Origin: Nocardioides aurantiacus
Lineage (GTDB): Bacteria > Actinomycetota > Actinomycetes > Propionibacteriales > Nocardioidaceae
Assembly (NCBI RefSeq): GCF_003752505.1
Contig: NZ_RKHO01000001.1
Coordinates: 62,001-126,000, forward strand
DNA length: 64,000 bases
Reading direction: 5' to 3'
The notes under the pieces were generated by a model. That model had not been told where the DNA came from. It saw only the letters and a list, made by a program, of their open reading frames with translations, and ran no database searches. This document shows, in pieces, positions 48,093 through 61,321 of the stretch; position 1 is the first letter of the stretch, and each line of letters starts with the position of its first letter. The position numbers were made by a program, and so were the translations under genes.

Positions 48093-48692
48093 GTGTACGA
48101 AGGCGTCCTCCAGGACCTCATCGACGAGCTCGCCCGGCTCCCCGGCGTGGGCCCCAAGGGCGCGCAGCGGATCGCCTTCCACCTGCTGGCGGCCGAGCCG
48201 ACCGACGTGCGCCGCCTGGCCGAGACCATGCTGGAGATGAAGGCCAAGGCGACGTTCTGCTCCACCTGCGGCAACGTCTCGCAGGCCGAGCAGTGCCGGA
48301 TCTGCGCCGACCCCCGCCGCGACCCGACGCTGATCTGCGTCGTGGAGGAGCCCAAGGACGTCGTCGCCATCGAGCGCACCCGGGAGTTCCGAGGGCGCTA
48401 CCACGTGCTCGGCGGCGCGATCTCGCCGTTGGAGGGCATCGGGCCCGACCAGCTGCGGATCCGCGAGCTGATGGGCCGGCTGGCCGACGGGACCGTCGTG
48501 GAGGTGATCCTCGCGACCGACCCCAACATCGAGGGCGACGCGACCGCGGCCTACCTCAGCCGCTTCCTGCGCACCCTCGACTTGCGCGTCACGCGACTGG
48601 CGAGTGGACTGCCGGTGGGAGGGGACCTCGAGTACGCCGACGAGGTCACCCTGGGACGAGCTTTCGCAGGACGGAGGAACGCCGGTGACTGA
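48093..48692 (+). CDS. recR: Recombination protein RecR
   Basis: 199 residues. Helix-hairpin-helix start ([24 protein letters not shown]), a four-Cys zinc finger [16 protein letters not shown], and a TOPRIM domain ([14 protein letters not shown] ... [18 protein letters not shown]), ending in the RecR C-terminal motif [24 protein letters not shown]. Acts with RecF/RecO in loading RecA at gaps. GTG 48093 directly follows the ybaB stop; the 3' end overlaps the next gene by 8 nt. Confidence 0.97.
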   Translation: MYEGVLQDLIDELARLPGVGPKGAQRIAFHLLAAEPTDVRRLAETMLEMKAKATFCSTCGNVSQAEQCRICADPRRDPTLICVVEEPKDVVAIERTREFRGRYHVLGGAISPLEGIGPDQLRIRELMGRLADGTVVEVILATDPNIEGDATAAYLSRFLRTLDLRVTRLASGLPVGGDLEYADEVTLGRAFAGRRNAGD

Positions 48693-49329
48693 CGACGTGC
48701 ACGAGGCGGTGCCGACGATGCCGGACCAGGAGCGTGACGAGCTGGCCCAGCAGGTGGCCGACGCCGTGGAGGTCTACCTCCTCGGGCTGCAGGCGATCTC
48801 GCGCGGCGAGGCGGCCGGCGGGGCCGCCGTACCCCTGCTGCTGCTCGAGGTCAGCCAGCTGCTGCTCGCCGGGGCCCGGCTGGGCGCCCAGGTCGACTTC
48901 GAGACCCCCACCCGCTACCAGCCCGACGTCGGACCCGACCCCGACCTCGACGCCATGCGGCTGCGGCTCGCCAGCGTGCTGGGCGACATCGACACCTACG
49001 CCCACAACTTCGAGCCCTACGACCCGGCGACCCTGCCGAGCCAGCTCTCCGACGACCTCACCATCATCGCCACCGACGTGGCCCACGGGCTGCGCCACTT
49101 CCGCAACGGTGACGCCCGCGAGGCGCTGTGGTGGTGGCAGTACTCCTACCTCGCCTCCTGGGGCACCAGTGCCTGCGGCGTGCTCAGCGCGCTGCACTCG
49201 GTGGTCGCCCACGACCGGCTCGACCGCGACGTCGAGGACGAGGTCGAGCTGCTCGAGGCGGCCGAGGAGCTCGGTGACGTCCTGGCCGGCGGCGGGGCCG
49301 TCCTGGACGGTGGCACGGCGCGTTCCTGA
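48685..49329 (+). CDS. DUF5063 domain protein
   Basis: 214 residues, conserved behind recR in many actinobacteria. Acidic and helical, with [32 protein letters not shown] and the distinct [33 protein letters not shown] segment. No catalytic motif is recognised. GTG 48685 has ACGGAGGAA upstream and overlaps recR. Cytoplasmic function unknown; the context suggests a link to DNA repair, but this may only be gene order. Confidence 0.9.
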   Translation: MTDDVHEAVPTMPDQERDELAQQVADAVEVYLLGLQAISRGEAAGGAAVPLLLLEVSQLLLAGARLGAQVDFETPTRYQPDVGPDPDLDAMRLRLASVLGDIDTYAHNFEPYDPATLPSQLSDDLTIIATDVAHGLRHFRNGDAREALWWWQYSYLASWGTSACGVLSALHSVVAHDRLDRDVEDEVELLEAAEELGDVLAGGGAVLDGGTARS

Positions 49330-49397
49330 CCGGCCGTAGAATCGTCGTCGGTCCGCCCGTCGGACCGACGTCCCAGCAGCCGAGCCCAGGGGATCCC

Positions 49398-52820
<3,423 letters not shown>

Positions 52821-52918
52821 GGGGGCATCGTGCCACGGCAGGGCCGTGGTGCACCGGGTTCGCCGAGCATCGTCCCGGCGTCGGGTCGCGAGGCCCCACA
52901 ACGGCCCGGGAAGCGATC

Positions 52919-52951
52919 GACCCCGGCCCTCACAGGGTGAGGACCGGGGTC
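52919..52951 (-). terminator. Terminator of tRNA-Pro
   Basis: Stem GACCCCGG/CCGGGGTC extended by CCTCA/TGAGG after one mismatch, loop CAGGG. It lies 11 nt downstream of the tRNA-Pro 3' end in the direction of its transcription. Confidence 0.65.
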
Positions 52952-52961
52952 GTGCTGCTGG

Positions 52962-53035
52962 TCGGGGTGACAGGATTTGAACCTGCGGCCTCGTCGTCCC
53001 GAACGACGCGCGCTACCAAGCTGCGCCACACCCCG
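52962..53035 (-). tRNA. tRNA-Pro(CGG)
   Basis: Acceptor CGGGGTG/CACCCCG, anticodon loop TTCGGGA (anticodon CGG), T-loop GGTTCAAATCC, discriminator A, no encoded CCA. A TATAGA -10 lies at 53054-53049, 14 nt upstream. Confidence 0.95.
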
Positions 53036-53105
53036 AAGGCCCGGCGAGTCTATACAGAGCCCGCCGGCGGCGCCGAACCGGGTCCGCGACGTCCGGACCC
53101 CGGGC

Positions 53106-54080
53106 TCAGTGGTCCCGGGCCGTCCAGGTCATCAGGGTCGCCTCGGGCCGGCAGCACAGCCGCACCGGGGCGTACGGCGAGGTGCCGGCGCCCGCCGACA
53201 CGTGCAGCCACGAGGTGCCCACCTGGCCGGGTCGGGAGTCGGCCGGGTGCCGGTGCAGGCCCTTGGCCCGGGCGGGCTCGAGGTCGCAGTTGGTGACCAG
53301 GGCGCCCTTGAACGGCAGGCACACCTGGCCGCCGTGGGTGTGGCCGGCGATGGTGACGTCCCAGCCGTCGCGGGCGTACTGGTCGAGCACCCGGAGGTAC
53401 GGCGCGTGCGCGACCGCCACGCGCACGTCGGCGTCACGGGGGGCCGGTCCGGAGACGGCGGTCAGGTCGTCGTACTCCAGGTGCGGGTCGTCGACGCCGA
53501 CGAAGGCCAGGTCGAGGTCGTCGACCCGGAGCCGCCCGGAGGTGTTGGTCAGGTCGAGCCAGCCGGCGCCGGTGAAGGCGTCGCGCAGGTCGCCCCACGG
53601 CAGCCGCGGGGTGTGGGTGTTGCGCCGGCCGTCGTCGGGCAGGAGGTACCACAGCGGGTTGCGCGGCTTCGGCGCGAAGTAGTCGTTGGAGCCGGGCACG
53701 AAGACCCCCGGCACGTCGAGGAGCCGACCCAGTCCCTCGAGCACCGGACCGACGGACTCGGCGTGGGCGAGGTTGTCGCCGGTGTTGACGACCAGGTCCG
53801 GCTCGAGGTCGGCCAGCGAGGCCAGCCATCGACGCTTGCGGCCCTGCGAGGGGGTCAGGTGCAGGTCGCTGACGTGGAGCACCTTCAGCGGCCGGTGCCC
53901 GGGCGGGAGGAGCGGCACCTCGACCCGGCGTACGACGAAGCTGCGCACCTCGATGCCGGCGGCGTAGGCGAGGGTCGCGGCGCCGGTGAGCGCACCCGCG
54001 CCGAGGACGGCCCCGGTCAGGCGGAGCGCCCGGGCTGCTGCCGCGGGCTCGACGGGGCCGGAAATGCGGTGCGGCTGCAT
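53106..54080 (-). CDS. Metallophosphoesterase
   Basis: 324 residues. A membrane-associated N-terminus (about 10-40) precedes a calcineurin-like domain with VLHVSDLHLTPSQ, LVVNTGDNLAH, PGSNDYFAPKP (GNHD-like), AVAHAPYLRVL and AGHTHGGQV, the di-metal ligand set. Substrates of such proteins include UDP-diacylglucosamine and nucleotides; not assignable here. The ATG at 54080 is taken; a longer frame starts at 54098 on the complement of the YqeY start. Divergent from YqeY with only 17 nt between starts. Confidence 0.93.
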   Translation of the reverse strand: MQPHRISGPVEPAAAARALRLTGAVLGAGALTGAATLAYAAGIEVRSFVVRRVEVPLLPPGHRPLKVLHVSDLHLTPSQGRKRRWLASLADLEPDLVVNTGDNLAHAESVGPVLEGLGRLLDVPGVFVPGSNDYFAPKPRNPLWYLLPDDGRRNTHTPRLPWGDLRDAFTGAGWLDLTNTSGRLRVDDLDLAFVGVDDPHLEYDDLTAVSGPAPRDADVRVAVAHAPYLRVLDQYARDGWDVTIAGHTHGGQVCLPFKGALVTNCDLEPARAKGLHRHPADSRPGQVGTSWLHVSAGAGTSPYAPVRLCCRPEATLMTWTARDH

Positions 54081-54097
54081 GGAGCCAGGCTGCCACA

Positions 54098-54568
54098 ATG
54101 GTCTCCATGACCCTCAAGGAGCGACTGCGCAGCGACCTCACCACCGCCATCAAGGCCCGTGACGAGCTCCGCTCCTCCACGCTGCGGATGGTGCTCACCG
54201 CCGTCACCACCGAGGAGGTGGCCGGCAAGGAGCACCGTGAGCTGACCGACGAGGACGTCCTGACCGTGCTGACGCGCGAGGGCAAGAAGCGTCGCGAGGC
54301 CGCCGAGGCCTTCGGCGACGCCGGGCGCGAGGAGCAGGCGGCCAAGGAGCGTGCCGAGTCGGCCGTGATCGCGGAGTACCTCCCCCAGCAGCTCGACCAG
54401 GCCGAGATCGAGGCGCTGGTGACGCAGACCATCGACGAGCTGGGCGTGCGCGCCGACGGCCCGCGTGCCATCGGACGCGTCATGGGCGTGCTCACCCCCC
54501 GCACCAAGGGCCGTGCCGACGGCGGGGCGGTGGCGGCCGTGGTCAAGGCCCAGCTCACCGCCGGCTGA
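54098..54568 (+). CDS. GatB/YqeY domain protein
   Basis: 156 residues: LKERLRSDLTTAIKARDELRSSTLRMVLTAV, REGKKRREAAEAFGDAGREEQA, ESAVIAEYLPQQL and AIGRVMGVLTPRTKGRADGG. It is related to the tail of the GatB amidotransferase subunit and thought to bind tRNA. A second ATG at 54107 (MTLKERL) fits relatives better and may be the true start; no ribosome site decides. Divergent from the metallophosphoesterase. Confidence 0.92.
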   Translation: MVSMTLKERLRSDLTTAIKARDELRSSTLRMVLTAVTTEEVAGKEHRELTDEDVLTVLTREGKKRREAAEAFGDAGREEQAAKERAESAVIAEYLPQQLDQAEIEALVTQTIDELGVRADGPRAIGRVMGVLTPRTKGRADGGAVAAVVKAQLTAG

Positions 54569-54625
54569 GCACCCCGACGGGCAGTCCCTCGCCGCCCGCG
54601 GGCGGAGCAGGACCGTCCGCGCGGC

Positions 54626-56884
54626 CTACCGCGACGGGTAGAGCGTCACCGTGGTGCCGCGCTCGAGCTGGGTGCCTGCGGCCGGCTCGGTGGCCGCGAC
54701 GGTGCCGCGGCGTCCCTCGCCGTCGCGCGGGTCGCCGATGGAGACCTGGAAGCCCTGGCCCGACAACGTGTCCAGCGCGCGCTTCTCACGCATGCCGGAG
54801 ACGTCCTCGACCGGCACCGTGACCGGGGCGTCGCCGAAGGAGGGGGAGGTGAAGTCCTCGTAGGGCAGCTCCTCCTGCACCCCCCGCATCGCGTCGGCCC
54901 ACATCGGTCCGGCCAGCGTCGAGCCCGCGGCGGAGTAGACGTAGCTGCCGCCCACGACCTGACCGTTGAGGCTGACCCAGTTGCCGTCCTGGTCGGCGCC
55001 GGCGATCATCGCGGCGGTCGCCATGGTGGGGGTGTAGCCCGCGAACCACACGGCCATGTTGCCGTTGATCGTGCCGGTCTTGCCGGCCGAGGGCACCGTG
55101 AGCGCCAGCGCCTGCCCGAAGCCGCCGGGCTCCAGGACGCCGCGCAGGATCTGGTTGACCGCGTCGGCGGTGGACTCCTTCATCACTCGCTGGCAGCGCG
55201 ACGGGTAGTCCTTGAACACCTCGCCCTCGGCGTTGAGGATCTGCGACACCGGACGCGCGTCGCAGTGGATGCCGCGGGCCGCGAAGGTGGCGTACGCCGA
55301 GGCCATCTCCAGCGGGCTGACGTCGGCGATGCCGAGGGTGAACGAGGGCACCCGCTCGCGGTCGGGGTCGGCGAGGTCGACGCCCATGGCCTTGGCCAGT
55401 GCGTAGGGCTCGCACAGGCCGGTGCGGCGCTCGAGCTGGGCGTAGAAGGTGTTGACCGACTCCCGGGTGCCGGTGGTCATGTCCTTGCGGCCGCTGGTGG
55501 TGCTGTTGCCCGGCTCCCACGGCGTGGTGACCGGGTAGGAGCCCTCGCAGGACATGAAGTCGCTCTGCGGGATCGAGATCTTCTCGGGGGAGTTGAACGA
55601 CGTCGAGAGCGGCAGCCCCTGCTCGAGGGCGGCGGCGAGCACGAAGACCTTGAACGTCGACCCCGCCTGGAAGCCGTTGGAGTCGCCGTACTTGGAGTCC
55701 ACGACGTAGTTGAGGTAGGTCTGGCCCTTGCCCTTCTCGCGGCCCATCGGGCGGCTCTGGGAGACCGCCCGCACCTCGCCGGTGCCGGGCTGCACCATCG
55801 CCAGACCGCCGATGGCGGTGTCGGTGGGGTCGACCGCCTCGCTCGTCGCCTCGTCGGCGGAGCGCTGGTAGTCGAGGTCGAGGGTGGTCTTGATGGTGAG
55901 CCCGCCCGCGTTGAGCAGCTGCGCGCGGTCCTGCTGGGTGCGGCCCAGCGCCGGGTCCTCGAGGAGGTAGCGGCGCACGTAGTCGCAGAAGAAGGGTGCC
56001 GAGGTGCCCAGGCAGCCGTTGCGGGTCCGGGAGACCTTGAGGCCGAGCTCGCGGTCGCTCAGCGTGTCGGCGCGCTCCTGGGGGATCACGTCGAGCTCGG
56101 CCATCCGGGCCAGCACCACGTTGCGGCGGGCCTCCGCGCGCTCGGGGAAGCGGGTGGGGTCGAAGCCGACGGGGTTCTTCACCAGGCCGGCCAGCGTCGC
56201 GGCCTGCTTGATGTTGAGCTTCGAGGCCGGGACGGAGAAGTAGTGGCGGGCGGCCGCCTGGACGCCGTAGGCGCCGTCACCGAAGTAGGCGAGGTTGAGG
56301 TAGCGCTCGAGGATCCACGTCTTGGAATAGTTCTCCTCGAAGGCGATCGCGTGCCGGAGCTCCTGGATCTTGCGCTGGTAGGTGTTCTCGGTCGCCGCCG
56401 CGCGCTCCTCGTCGGTCGTCGCCTGCGTCACCAGCGTCATCTTGGCCATCTGCTGGGTGATCGAGGAGCCGCCCTGGGTGCTGCCGCTCGCGGTCTGGTT
56501 GTTGACGAAGGCGCGTGCGGTGCCCTTGAGGTCGAGCGCGCCGTGCTGGAAGAAGCGGTAGTCCTCGATGGCCACGATCGCCCGGCGCATCACCGGGGAG
56601 ACCTTCTCCAGCGGGACGTTGACGCGGTTCTCGTCGTAGAAGGTGGCGACGAGGTCACCGTCGGCGTCGAGCACGCGGGTCCGCTCGGCGAGCGGGTCGG
56701 CCTTCAGCTCCTCGGGCAGGTTGTTCATCGAGGCCGAGGTCGCCTTGGCGCCGGCACCGAGGGCGCCGACCAGCGGGACGGCCAGCCCGGCGGTGAGCAC
56801 ACCGAGGACGACGGAGACGGCGACGATGACTCCGAGGTGGGAGACGACCGTGCCGAACGAGACGTGGGGACGGCGTCGAGACAT
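54626..56884 (-). CDS. Bifunctional penicillin-binding protein with C-terminal PASTA domain (PonA2-like)
   Basis: 752 residues. One membrane anchor (about 10-45) precedes the GT51 transglycosylase domain with the catalytic Glu in EDYRFFQHGALD and the QGGSSITQQMAK motif. The transpeptidase domain has AGSTFKVF (SxxK), SVNTFY (SxN) and AGKTGTING (KTG). A single PASTA domain covers about 690-752 (VEDVSGMREKRALDTLSGQGF). It polymerises and crosslinks peptidoglycan. It is divergent from the WhiB gene, as ponA2 is from whiB4 in Mycobacterium. Confidence 0.96.
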   Translation of the reverse strand: MSRRRPHVSFGTVVSHLGVIVAVSVVLGVLTAGLAVPLVGALGAGAKATSASMNNLPEELKADPLAERTRVLDADGDLVATFYDENRVNVPLEKVSPVMRRAIVAIEDYRFFQHGALDLKGTARAFVNNQTASGSTQGGSSITQQMAKMTLVTQATTDEERAAATENTYQRKIQELRHAIAFEENYSKTWILERYLNLAYFGDGAYGVQAAARHYFSVPASKLNIKQAATLAGLVKNPVGFDPTRFPERAEARRNVVLARMAELDVIPQERADTLSDRELGLKVSRTRNGCLGTSAPFFCDYVRRYLLEDPALGRTQQDRAQLLNAGGLTIKTTLDLDYQRSADEATSEAVDPTDTAIGGLAMVQPGTGEVRAVSQSRPMGREKGKGQTYLNYVVDSKYGDSNGFQAGSTFKVFVLAAALEQGLPLSTSFNSPEKISIPQSDFMSCEGSYPVTTPWEPGNSTTSGRKDMTTGTRESVNTFYAQLERRTGLCEPYALAKAMGVDLADPDRERVPSFTLGIADVSPLEMASAYATFAARGIHCDARPVSQILNAEGEVFKDYPSRCQRVMKESTADAVNQILRGVLEPGGFGQALALTVPSAGKTGTINGNMAVWFAGYTPTMATAAMIAGADQDGNWVSLNGQVVGGSYVYSAAGSTLAGPMWADAMRGVQEELPYEDFTSPSFGDAPVTVPVEDVSGMREKRALDTLSGQGFQVSIGDPRDGEGRRGTVAATEPAAGTQLERGTTVTLYPSR

Positions 56885-56937
56885 ACCACAAGGGTACGGG
56901 AGCGCGGTGACGATCCGACCGAGCGGCGCAGCCGATC

Positions 56938-56953
56938 TAGTCCGAACGGACTA
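56938..56953. promoter_or_regulatory. Perfect inverted repeat between the PBP and WhiB genes
   Basis: TAGTCCG-AA-CGGACTA, itself framed by GATC on both sides. It lies in the 193-bp divergent promoter region 56885-57077, which holds no gene. WhiB-type genes are tightly regulated, so this is a plausible operator; the binder is unknown. Confidence 0.45.
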
Positions 56954-57077
56954 TGCAGATCTGCCCTCTCCGTGTCTGTTTCGATCCTCTCAGTCTCTTT
57001 AGTCTGATTCCTGGGTGAAAACGGACGTATCGGTACGAGCCGTGAAAATGCCCGGGACTTGGACTCTGGAGGGAACT

Positions 57078-57383
57078 ATGTCCTGGAACGAGATGTGGGC
57101 CAACGTGGCGCTGTGCAAGACGTCGCGGCCTGACGAGCTGTTCGTGCGTGGCGCGGAGCAGCACAAGGCCAAGGTGGTGTGCGGGGCGTGCCCCGTGCGC
57201 GCCGAGTGCCTCGCCGAGGCGCTGGACAACGAGATCGAGTGGGGCGTCTGGGGCGGCCTGACCGAGCGCGAGCGGCGGGCGCTGCTGCGCAAGCGGCCCA
57301 ACGTCACCTCGTGGCGACAGCTGCTCGAGACGGCCAAGACCGAGCACGAGGCCACCGTGGGTGGCGGGATCCAGGCGGTCTGA
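57078..57383 (+). CDS. WhiB-family iron-sulfur regulator (WblA/WhiB4 type)
   Basis: 101 residues. Four cysteines (13, 35, 38, 44) in C...CxxC...C hold a [4Fe-4S] cluster; the GVWGG turn (56-60) and a basic segment (ERRALLRKRP) that contacts DNA follow. ATG 57078 has GGAGGGA upstream; a frame open from 57015 is not supported by similarity. It is flanked by a PonA2-like PBP and two ArsA ATPases, the neighbourhood of whiB4 in Mycobacterium and wblA in Streptomyces, so it is probably that orthologue (redox and development control). Confidence 0.94.
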   Translation: MSWNEMWANVALCKTSRPDELFVRGAEQHKAKVVCGACPVRAECLAEALDNEIEWGVWGGLTERERRALLRKRPNVTSWRQLLETAKTEHEATVGGGIQAV

Positions 57384-57397
57384 CCGACCGGTGCGTG

Positions 57398-57431
57398 CCG
57401 CGGGTCGGGTCGGGGAGGGCGCGACCCGCGG
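57398..57431. terminator. Bidirectional terminator between whiB and the ArsA genes
   Basis: Perfect 10-bp arms CCGCGGGTCG (57398-57407) and CGACCCGCGG (57422-57431) with a 14-nt loop, placed between two convergent genes. Confidence 0.6.
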
Positions 57432-57436
57432 TGTGA

Positions 57437-58675
57437 TCAGCGCGGTCGGGTGTCGCGGCGGGCTGCGGGCTGGGCGCCCAGCAGGTCGCCGATGCGGCGC
57501 AGGCCGTCGAGGTCGTGCACGTCGGTCGACAGCGCCGGCAGCACCGCCGTCGGCACGTCGGGGTGCGAGGTCGCGAACCGCCCCGTGAGCCCCCGTTCGC
57601 GCTCGACCAGCGTCAACCGGTCGGCGTGCAGCCGCAGCAGGCCCGCGGCGAGGTCGTGCTCCTCGGCGTCCCCGTCCGCACCCGCGCGCAGTCGCTCGAC
57701 CGCGGCCAGGGCGGCATGGGCGGTCAGCCCGCCCGCCGGCGCGCTGCTGGCCCGGTTGACCACCAGGCCGGCCAGGGGCATGTCCTCGGAGCGCAGCCGC
57801 TCCACGAAGTACGCCGCCTCGCGCAGCGCGTCCGGCTCGGGCGCGGCGACCACCAGGAACGCCGTACGCCGGTCCTGGAGCAGCTCGAAGGTGCGCTGCG
57901 CCCGTGCCCGGAACCCGCCGAAGAGGGTGTCGAAGGCGGCGACGAAGGCCTTCATGTCCTGCAGCACCTGGGCGCCGATGATCTTGGTGACCGCGTTGGT
58001 GACCATCCCGAACCCGGCCGTCATCAGCCGGGCCGGACCCCGTGCCGGGGCCAGCAGCAGCCGCATGAACTTGCCGTCGAGGAAGCTGGAGAGCCGCTCG
58101 GGGGCGTCGAGGAAGTCCAGGGCGCTGCGCGAGGGCGGGGTGTCGACGACGATCAGGTCGTGGGCACCCGTACGCCGCGCCTCGGCGTCGAGCTGTCCGA
58201 GCTTCTCCATCGCCATGTACTCCTGGGTCCCGGCGAAGGAGCTGGACACCGCGACGTAGAACGGGTTGGCCAGGATCTGGGCCGCCTTCTCGGGGCTGGC
58301 CTGGCTCTGCACGACCTCGTCGAAGGTGCGCTTCATGTCGAGCATCATCGCGTCGAGCGAGCCGCCGGCGGCGGTGTCGATGTCGGACACCGGGCGGGGG
58401 GTGTTGTCGAGGGCCTCGATGCCCATCGACTGCGCGAGCCGCCGTGCCGGGTCGATGGTCAGCACCACGACCTTGCGGCCGCGCTCGGCGGCACGCAGCG
58501 CCAGGGCGGCGGACGTGGTCGTCTTGCCGACGCCGCCGGAGCCGCAGCACACGATGATGCTCCGCGAGCGGTCGTCGAGCAGCGCGTCGACGTCGAGCAC
58601 GCGGGCGGGGTCGTGGGTGGCCACGAGCGGGCCCACCCGGGCGCGGGCGCGACGGGCGCGGGGTGCGGCGCTCAT
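57437..58675 (-). CDS. ArsA-family ATPase (second of pair)
   Basis: 412 residues. Walker A with the deviant P-loop CGSGGVGKTTTSAALAL, switch I region DIDTAAGGSLDAMMLDMKRTFDE, and VVDTPPSRSALDFL. This is a longer ArsA/Get3-like protein than its partner. Its ATG overlaps the stop of the first ArsA gene (ATGA), so the two are made together and may pair as a heterodimer. No arsenic genes are nearby; in mycobacteria the homologues Rv3679-Rv3680 have been linked to redox and nutrient metabolism. Confidence 0.93.
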   Translation of the reverse strand: MSAAPRARRARARVGPLVATHDPARVLDVDALLDDRSRSIIVCCGSGGVGKTTTSAALALRAAERGRKVVVLTIDPARRLAQSMGIEALDNTPRPVSDIDTAAGGSLDAMMLDMKRTFDEVVQSQASPEKAAQILANPFYVAVSSSFAGTQEYMAMEKLGQLDAEARRTGAHDLIVVDTPPSRSALDFLDAPERLSSFLDGKFMRLLLAPARGPARLMTAGFGMVTNAVTKIIGAQVLQDMKAFVAAFDTLFGGFRARAQRTFELLQDRRTAFLVVAAPEPDALREAAYFVERLRSEDMPLAGLVVNRASSAPAGGLTAHAALAAVERLRAGADGDAEEHDLAAGLLRLHADRLTLVERERGLTGRFATSHPDVPTAVLPALSTDVHDLDGLRRIGDLLGAQPAARRDTRPR

Positions 58676-59688
58676 GCGAGGCCCTGGGTGCACAGCTGCT
58701 CGGCCAGCTCGTAGAGCCCGCCGAGGTCCCGGCCGCCCACGCCGGAGGCCAGTCGGGTCAGCTCGACCACCGGCACCCCGAGGTCGTGGACCAGCGCGCG
58801 CTGGCCGTCCTCGAGCTCGCGTCGCTCGGCGTGCTGCACGCCCTCGTCGAGCAGGCCCGCGAGCAGGTCGTCGGTGACCTCGACGCCGGCCGCGGTGAGG
58901 ACGCCGCCGAGCCGGGAGCGGTCGACCGACCCGGAGACCAGGGCGGCGCGGTCGTCGTGGTCGAGGTCCTGCGGGCGGACCTGGTTGACCACCACCGCGC
59001 CGACGGGCAGTCCCGTGCCGCGGAGCTCCTCGATGCCGTCGGCGGTCTCCTGCACGGGCATCTCCTCCAGCACGGTGACGAGGTGGATCACGGTGCGCTC
59101 GGAGCGCAGCAGCGTGGTGACGGTGTCGGCCTGCGACTTGATCGGGCCGACCTTGGCCAGCCCGGCCAGCTCGTCGTTGACGTTGAGGAACTGGGCGATC
59201 CGACCGGTGGGCGGGGCGTCGAGCACGATCGCGTCGTAGCTCCGCGCGCCCTTGTTGCGGCTGTTGCGGTGGGCCGCCTCGTAGACCTTGCCGGTGAGCA
59301 GCACGTCGCGCACGCCGGGGGCGATGGTGGTGGCGAACTCGATCACGCCGAACCGGTCGAGCGCCTTGCCGGCGCGACCGAGGCGGTAGTACATGTCGAG
59401 GTACTCCAGCAGCGCCGACTCCGGGTCGATGGCCAGCGCGTAGACCTCGCCCGACCCGGCCTGGGGCCGCACGAGCAGCCGCTCCTCGTAGGGCAGCGGG
59501 GGCACGTCGAAGAGCTGGGCCACCCCCTGGCGTCCCTCGACCTCGCACAGCAGCACGGTCTTGCCGCGGGAGGCGAGCGCGAGGGCCAGGGCCGCCGCGA
59601 CGGTGGACTTGCCGGTGCCGCCCTTGCCGGAGACGACGTGGAGCTGGACCCCCGGGAACAGCTCGGGCGGACGGGAGGGGGAGGGCAC
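58672..59688 (-). CDS. ArsA-family ATPase (first of pair)
   Basis: 338 residues. Deviant Walker A VVSGKGGTGKSTVAAALALALA, CEVEGRQGVAQLFDVPPL and IVLDAPPTGRIAQFLNV mark the ArsA/MinD-type P-loop fold. GTG 59688 has TACGCT 6 nt before it (leaderless pattern) and no ribosome site; a longer frame reaches 59790. First gene of the ArsA pair, reading toward whiB. The pair and its neighbours are conserved in actinobacteria. Confidence 0.93.
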   Translation of the reverse strand: MPSPSRPPELFPGVQLHVVSGKGGTGKSTVAAALALALASRGKTVLLCEVEGRQGVAQLFDVPPLPYEERLLVRPQAGSGEVYALAIDPESALLEYLDMYYRLGRAGKALDRFGVIEFATTIAPGVRDVLLTGKVYEAAHRNSRNKGARSYDAIVLDAPPTGRIAQFLNVNDELAGLAKVGPIKSQADTVTTLLRSERTVIHLVTVLEEMPVQETADGIEELRGTGLPVGAVVVNQVRPQDLDHDDRAALVSGSVDRSRLGGVLTAAGVEVTDDLLAGLLDEGVQHAERRELEDGQRALVHDLGVPVVELTRLASGVGGRDLGGLYELAEQLCTQGLA

Positions 59689-59828
59689 GCCCCGAGCGTA
59701 GAGGCCGGGCGGCCCCGACCGGGCGGAGTGTGCGGCGACCCACACCGGTCCGGAGCAGGGTGTGCGGCGGCGCCATGTGACCTGCGCCATGTCCGTGGCA
59801 GGATCGGCCGAGGAGGTGGTCGACGACC

Positions 59829-60599
59829 ATGGACAAGGTGATTGCGAGCGCGGCCGAGGCCGTGTCCGACATCGGTGACGGCGCGACGCTCTCGGTGGGC
59901 GGGTTCGGGCTGTGCGGGATCCCGTCGGTGCTGATCCAGGCGCTGCTCGCGCAGGGCACGACCGACCTGGAGGCCTACTCCAACAACGCCGGCGTGGACG
60001 ACTGGGGGCTCGGGCTGCTGCTCGGCGCCGGTCGGATCCGACGCATGGTGGCCTCCTACGTGGGGGAGAACAAGGAGTTCGCCCGGCAGTACCTCTCCGG
60101 CGAGCTCGAGGTCGAGCTGACCCCGCAGGGCACGCTGGCCGAGCGGATGCGCGCCGGCGGCGTCGGCATCCCGGCCTTCTTCACCGCCACCGGTGGCGGA
60201 ACCCAGGTCGCCGACGGCGGGCTGCCCTGGCGCTACGACGAGGCCGGCAACGTGGTGGTCGCCTCCCCGCCCAAGGAGACCCGGACCTTCGGGACCCCCG
60301 ACGGTCCGCGCGAGTTCGTGATGGAGGAGGCGCTCGTGGCCGACTTCGGGCTGGTCCGGGCGTGGCGCGGCGACCGCCACGGCAACCTCGTCTTCCGCGA
60401 CTCGGCGCAGAACTTCAACCCGCTCGCCGCCATGTGCGGCCGGGTCACCATCGCGGAGGTGGAGGAGCTGGTCGACCCCGGCGACCTCGACCCCAACCAG
60501 GTCCACACCCCCGGCGTCTTCGTCCACCGGGTGGTCGAGCTGACTCCCGAGCAGGCGGCCGACAAGCGCATCGAGAAGAGGACGGTGACCCCGCGATGA
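59829..60599 (+). CDS. 3-oxoacid CoA-transferase subunit A
   Basis: 256 residues. [13 protein letters not shown]-type start ([23 protein letters not shown]), [66 protein letters not shown], typical of succinyl-CoA:3-ketoacid CoA-transferase alpha subunits. ATG 59829. The stop overlaps subunit B (ATGA). Transfers CoA from succinyl-CoA to a 3-oxoacid, so it takes part in ketone or branched-acid use. Confidence 0.95.
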   Translation: MDKVIASAAEAVSDIGDGATLSVGGFGLCGIPSVLIQALLAQGTTDLEAYSNNAGVDDWGLGLLLGAGRIRRMVASYVGENKEFARQYLSGELEVELTPQGTLAERMRAGGVGIPAFFTATGGGTQVADGGLPWRYDEAGNVVVASPPKETRTFGTPDGPREFVMEEALVADFGLVRAWRGDRHGNLVFRDSAQNFNPLAAMCGRVTIAEVEELVDPGDLDPNQVHTPGVFVHRVVELTPEQAADKRIEKRTVTPR

Positions 60600-61222
60600 G
60601 CTGGAGCCGCGAGGAGATGGCCGCACGGGCGGCCTCCGAGCTGACCGACGGGTCCTACGTCAACCTCGGCATCGGGCTGCCGACCCTGGTGCCCAACTAC
60701 GTCGACGACGACGTCGAGCTGGTGCTGCAGTCCGAGAACGGCATCCTCGGCGTCGGGGCCTACCCGCTCGAGGGCGAGGAGGACGCCGACCTGGTCAACG
60801 CCGGGAAGGAGACGGTCACGCTGCGGCGTGGGTCGTCGATCTTCGACTCCGCCCTGTCCTTCGGGATGATCCGCGGGGGCAAGATCGACGCCGCCATCCT
60901 CGGCGCGATGCAGGTCTCGGCCGCCGGCGACATCGCCAACTGGATGATCCCCGGCAAGATGGTCAAGGGGATGGGCGGCGCGATGGACCTCGTCCACGGC
61001 GCCAAGCGGGTGATCGTGCTGATGGAGCACACCGCCAAGGACGGCTCCTACAAGATCGTCGAGGAGTGCTCGCTGCCCTACACCGGTCGCGGTGTCGTGG
61101 AGCGGATCATCACCGACCTGTGCGTCCTCGACGTCACGCCCGAGGGGCTGCGGCTGGTCGAGCTGGCCCCCGGGGTCACCGAGGACGAGGTCCGGGAGAA
61201 GACCGAGCCGACCGTCCGCTGA
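60596..61222 (+). CDS. 3-oxoacid CoA-transferase subunit B
   Basis: 208 residues. The catalytic Glu is in [55 protein letters not shown] and [21 protein letters not shown] are conserved segments of the beta subunit. ATG 60596 overlaps the end of subunit A, and GAAGAGG upstream may help. Forms the active heterotetramer with subunit A. Immediately before the Old Yellow Enzyme gene but separated from it by 99 nt. Confidence 0.96.
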   Translation: MSWSREEMAARAASELTDGSYVNLGIGLPTLVPNYVDDDVELVLQSENGILGVGAYPLEGEEDADLVNAGKETVTLRRGSSIFDSALSFGMIRGGKIDAAILGAMQVSAAGDIANWMIPGKMVKGMGGAMDLVHGAKRVIVLMEHTAKDGSYKIVEECSLPYTGRGVVERIITDLCVLDVTPEGLRLVELAPGVTEDEVREKTEPTVR

Positions 61223-61284
61223 GGCGGCGTACGCCGACCTCGGGAACGATGTCGGGAATGTCTGGGTGGGCCCCGACGTTCTGG

Positions 61285-61303
61285 AGTGGTCAAACTTTCC
61301 ACT
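61285..61303. promoter_or_regulatory. Candidate operator before the Old Yellow Enzyme gene
   Basis: AGTGG and CCACT arms separated by TCAAACTTT, 18 nt before the GTG start and just upstream of its ribosome site. The 99-bp gap holds no other gene. The regulator is unknown. Confidence 0.35.
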
Positions 61304-61321
61304 ACTTCGGAGGTCCACCTC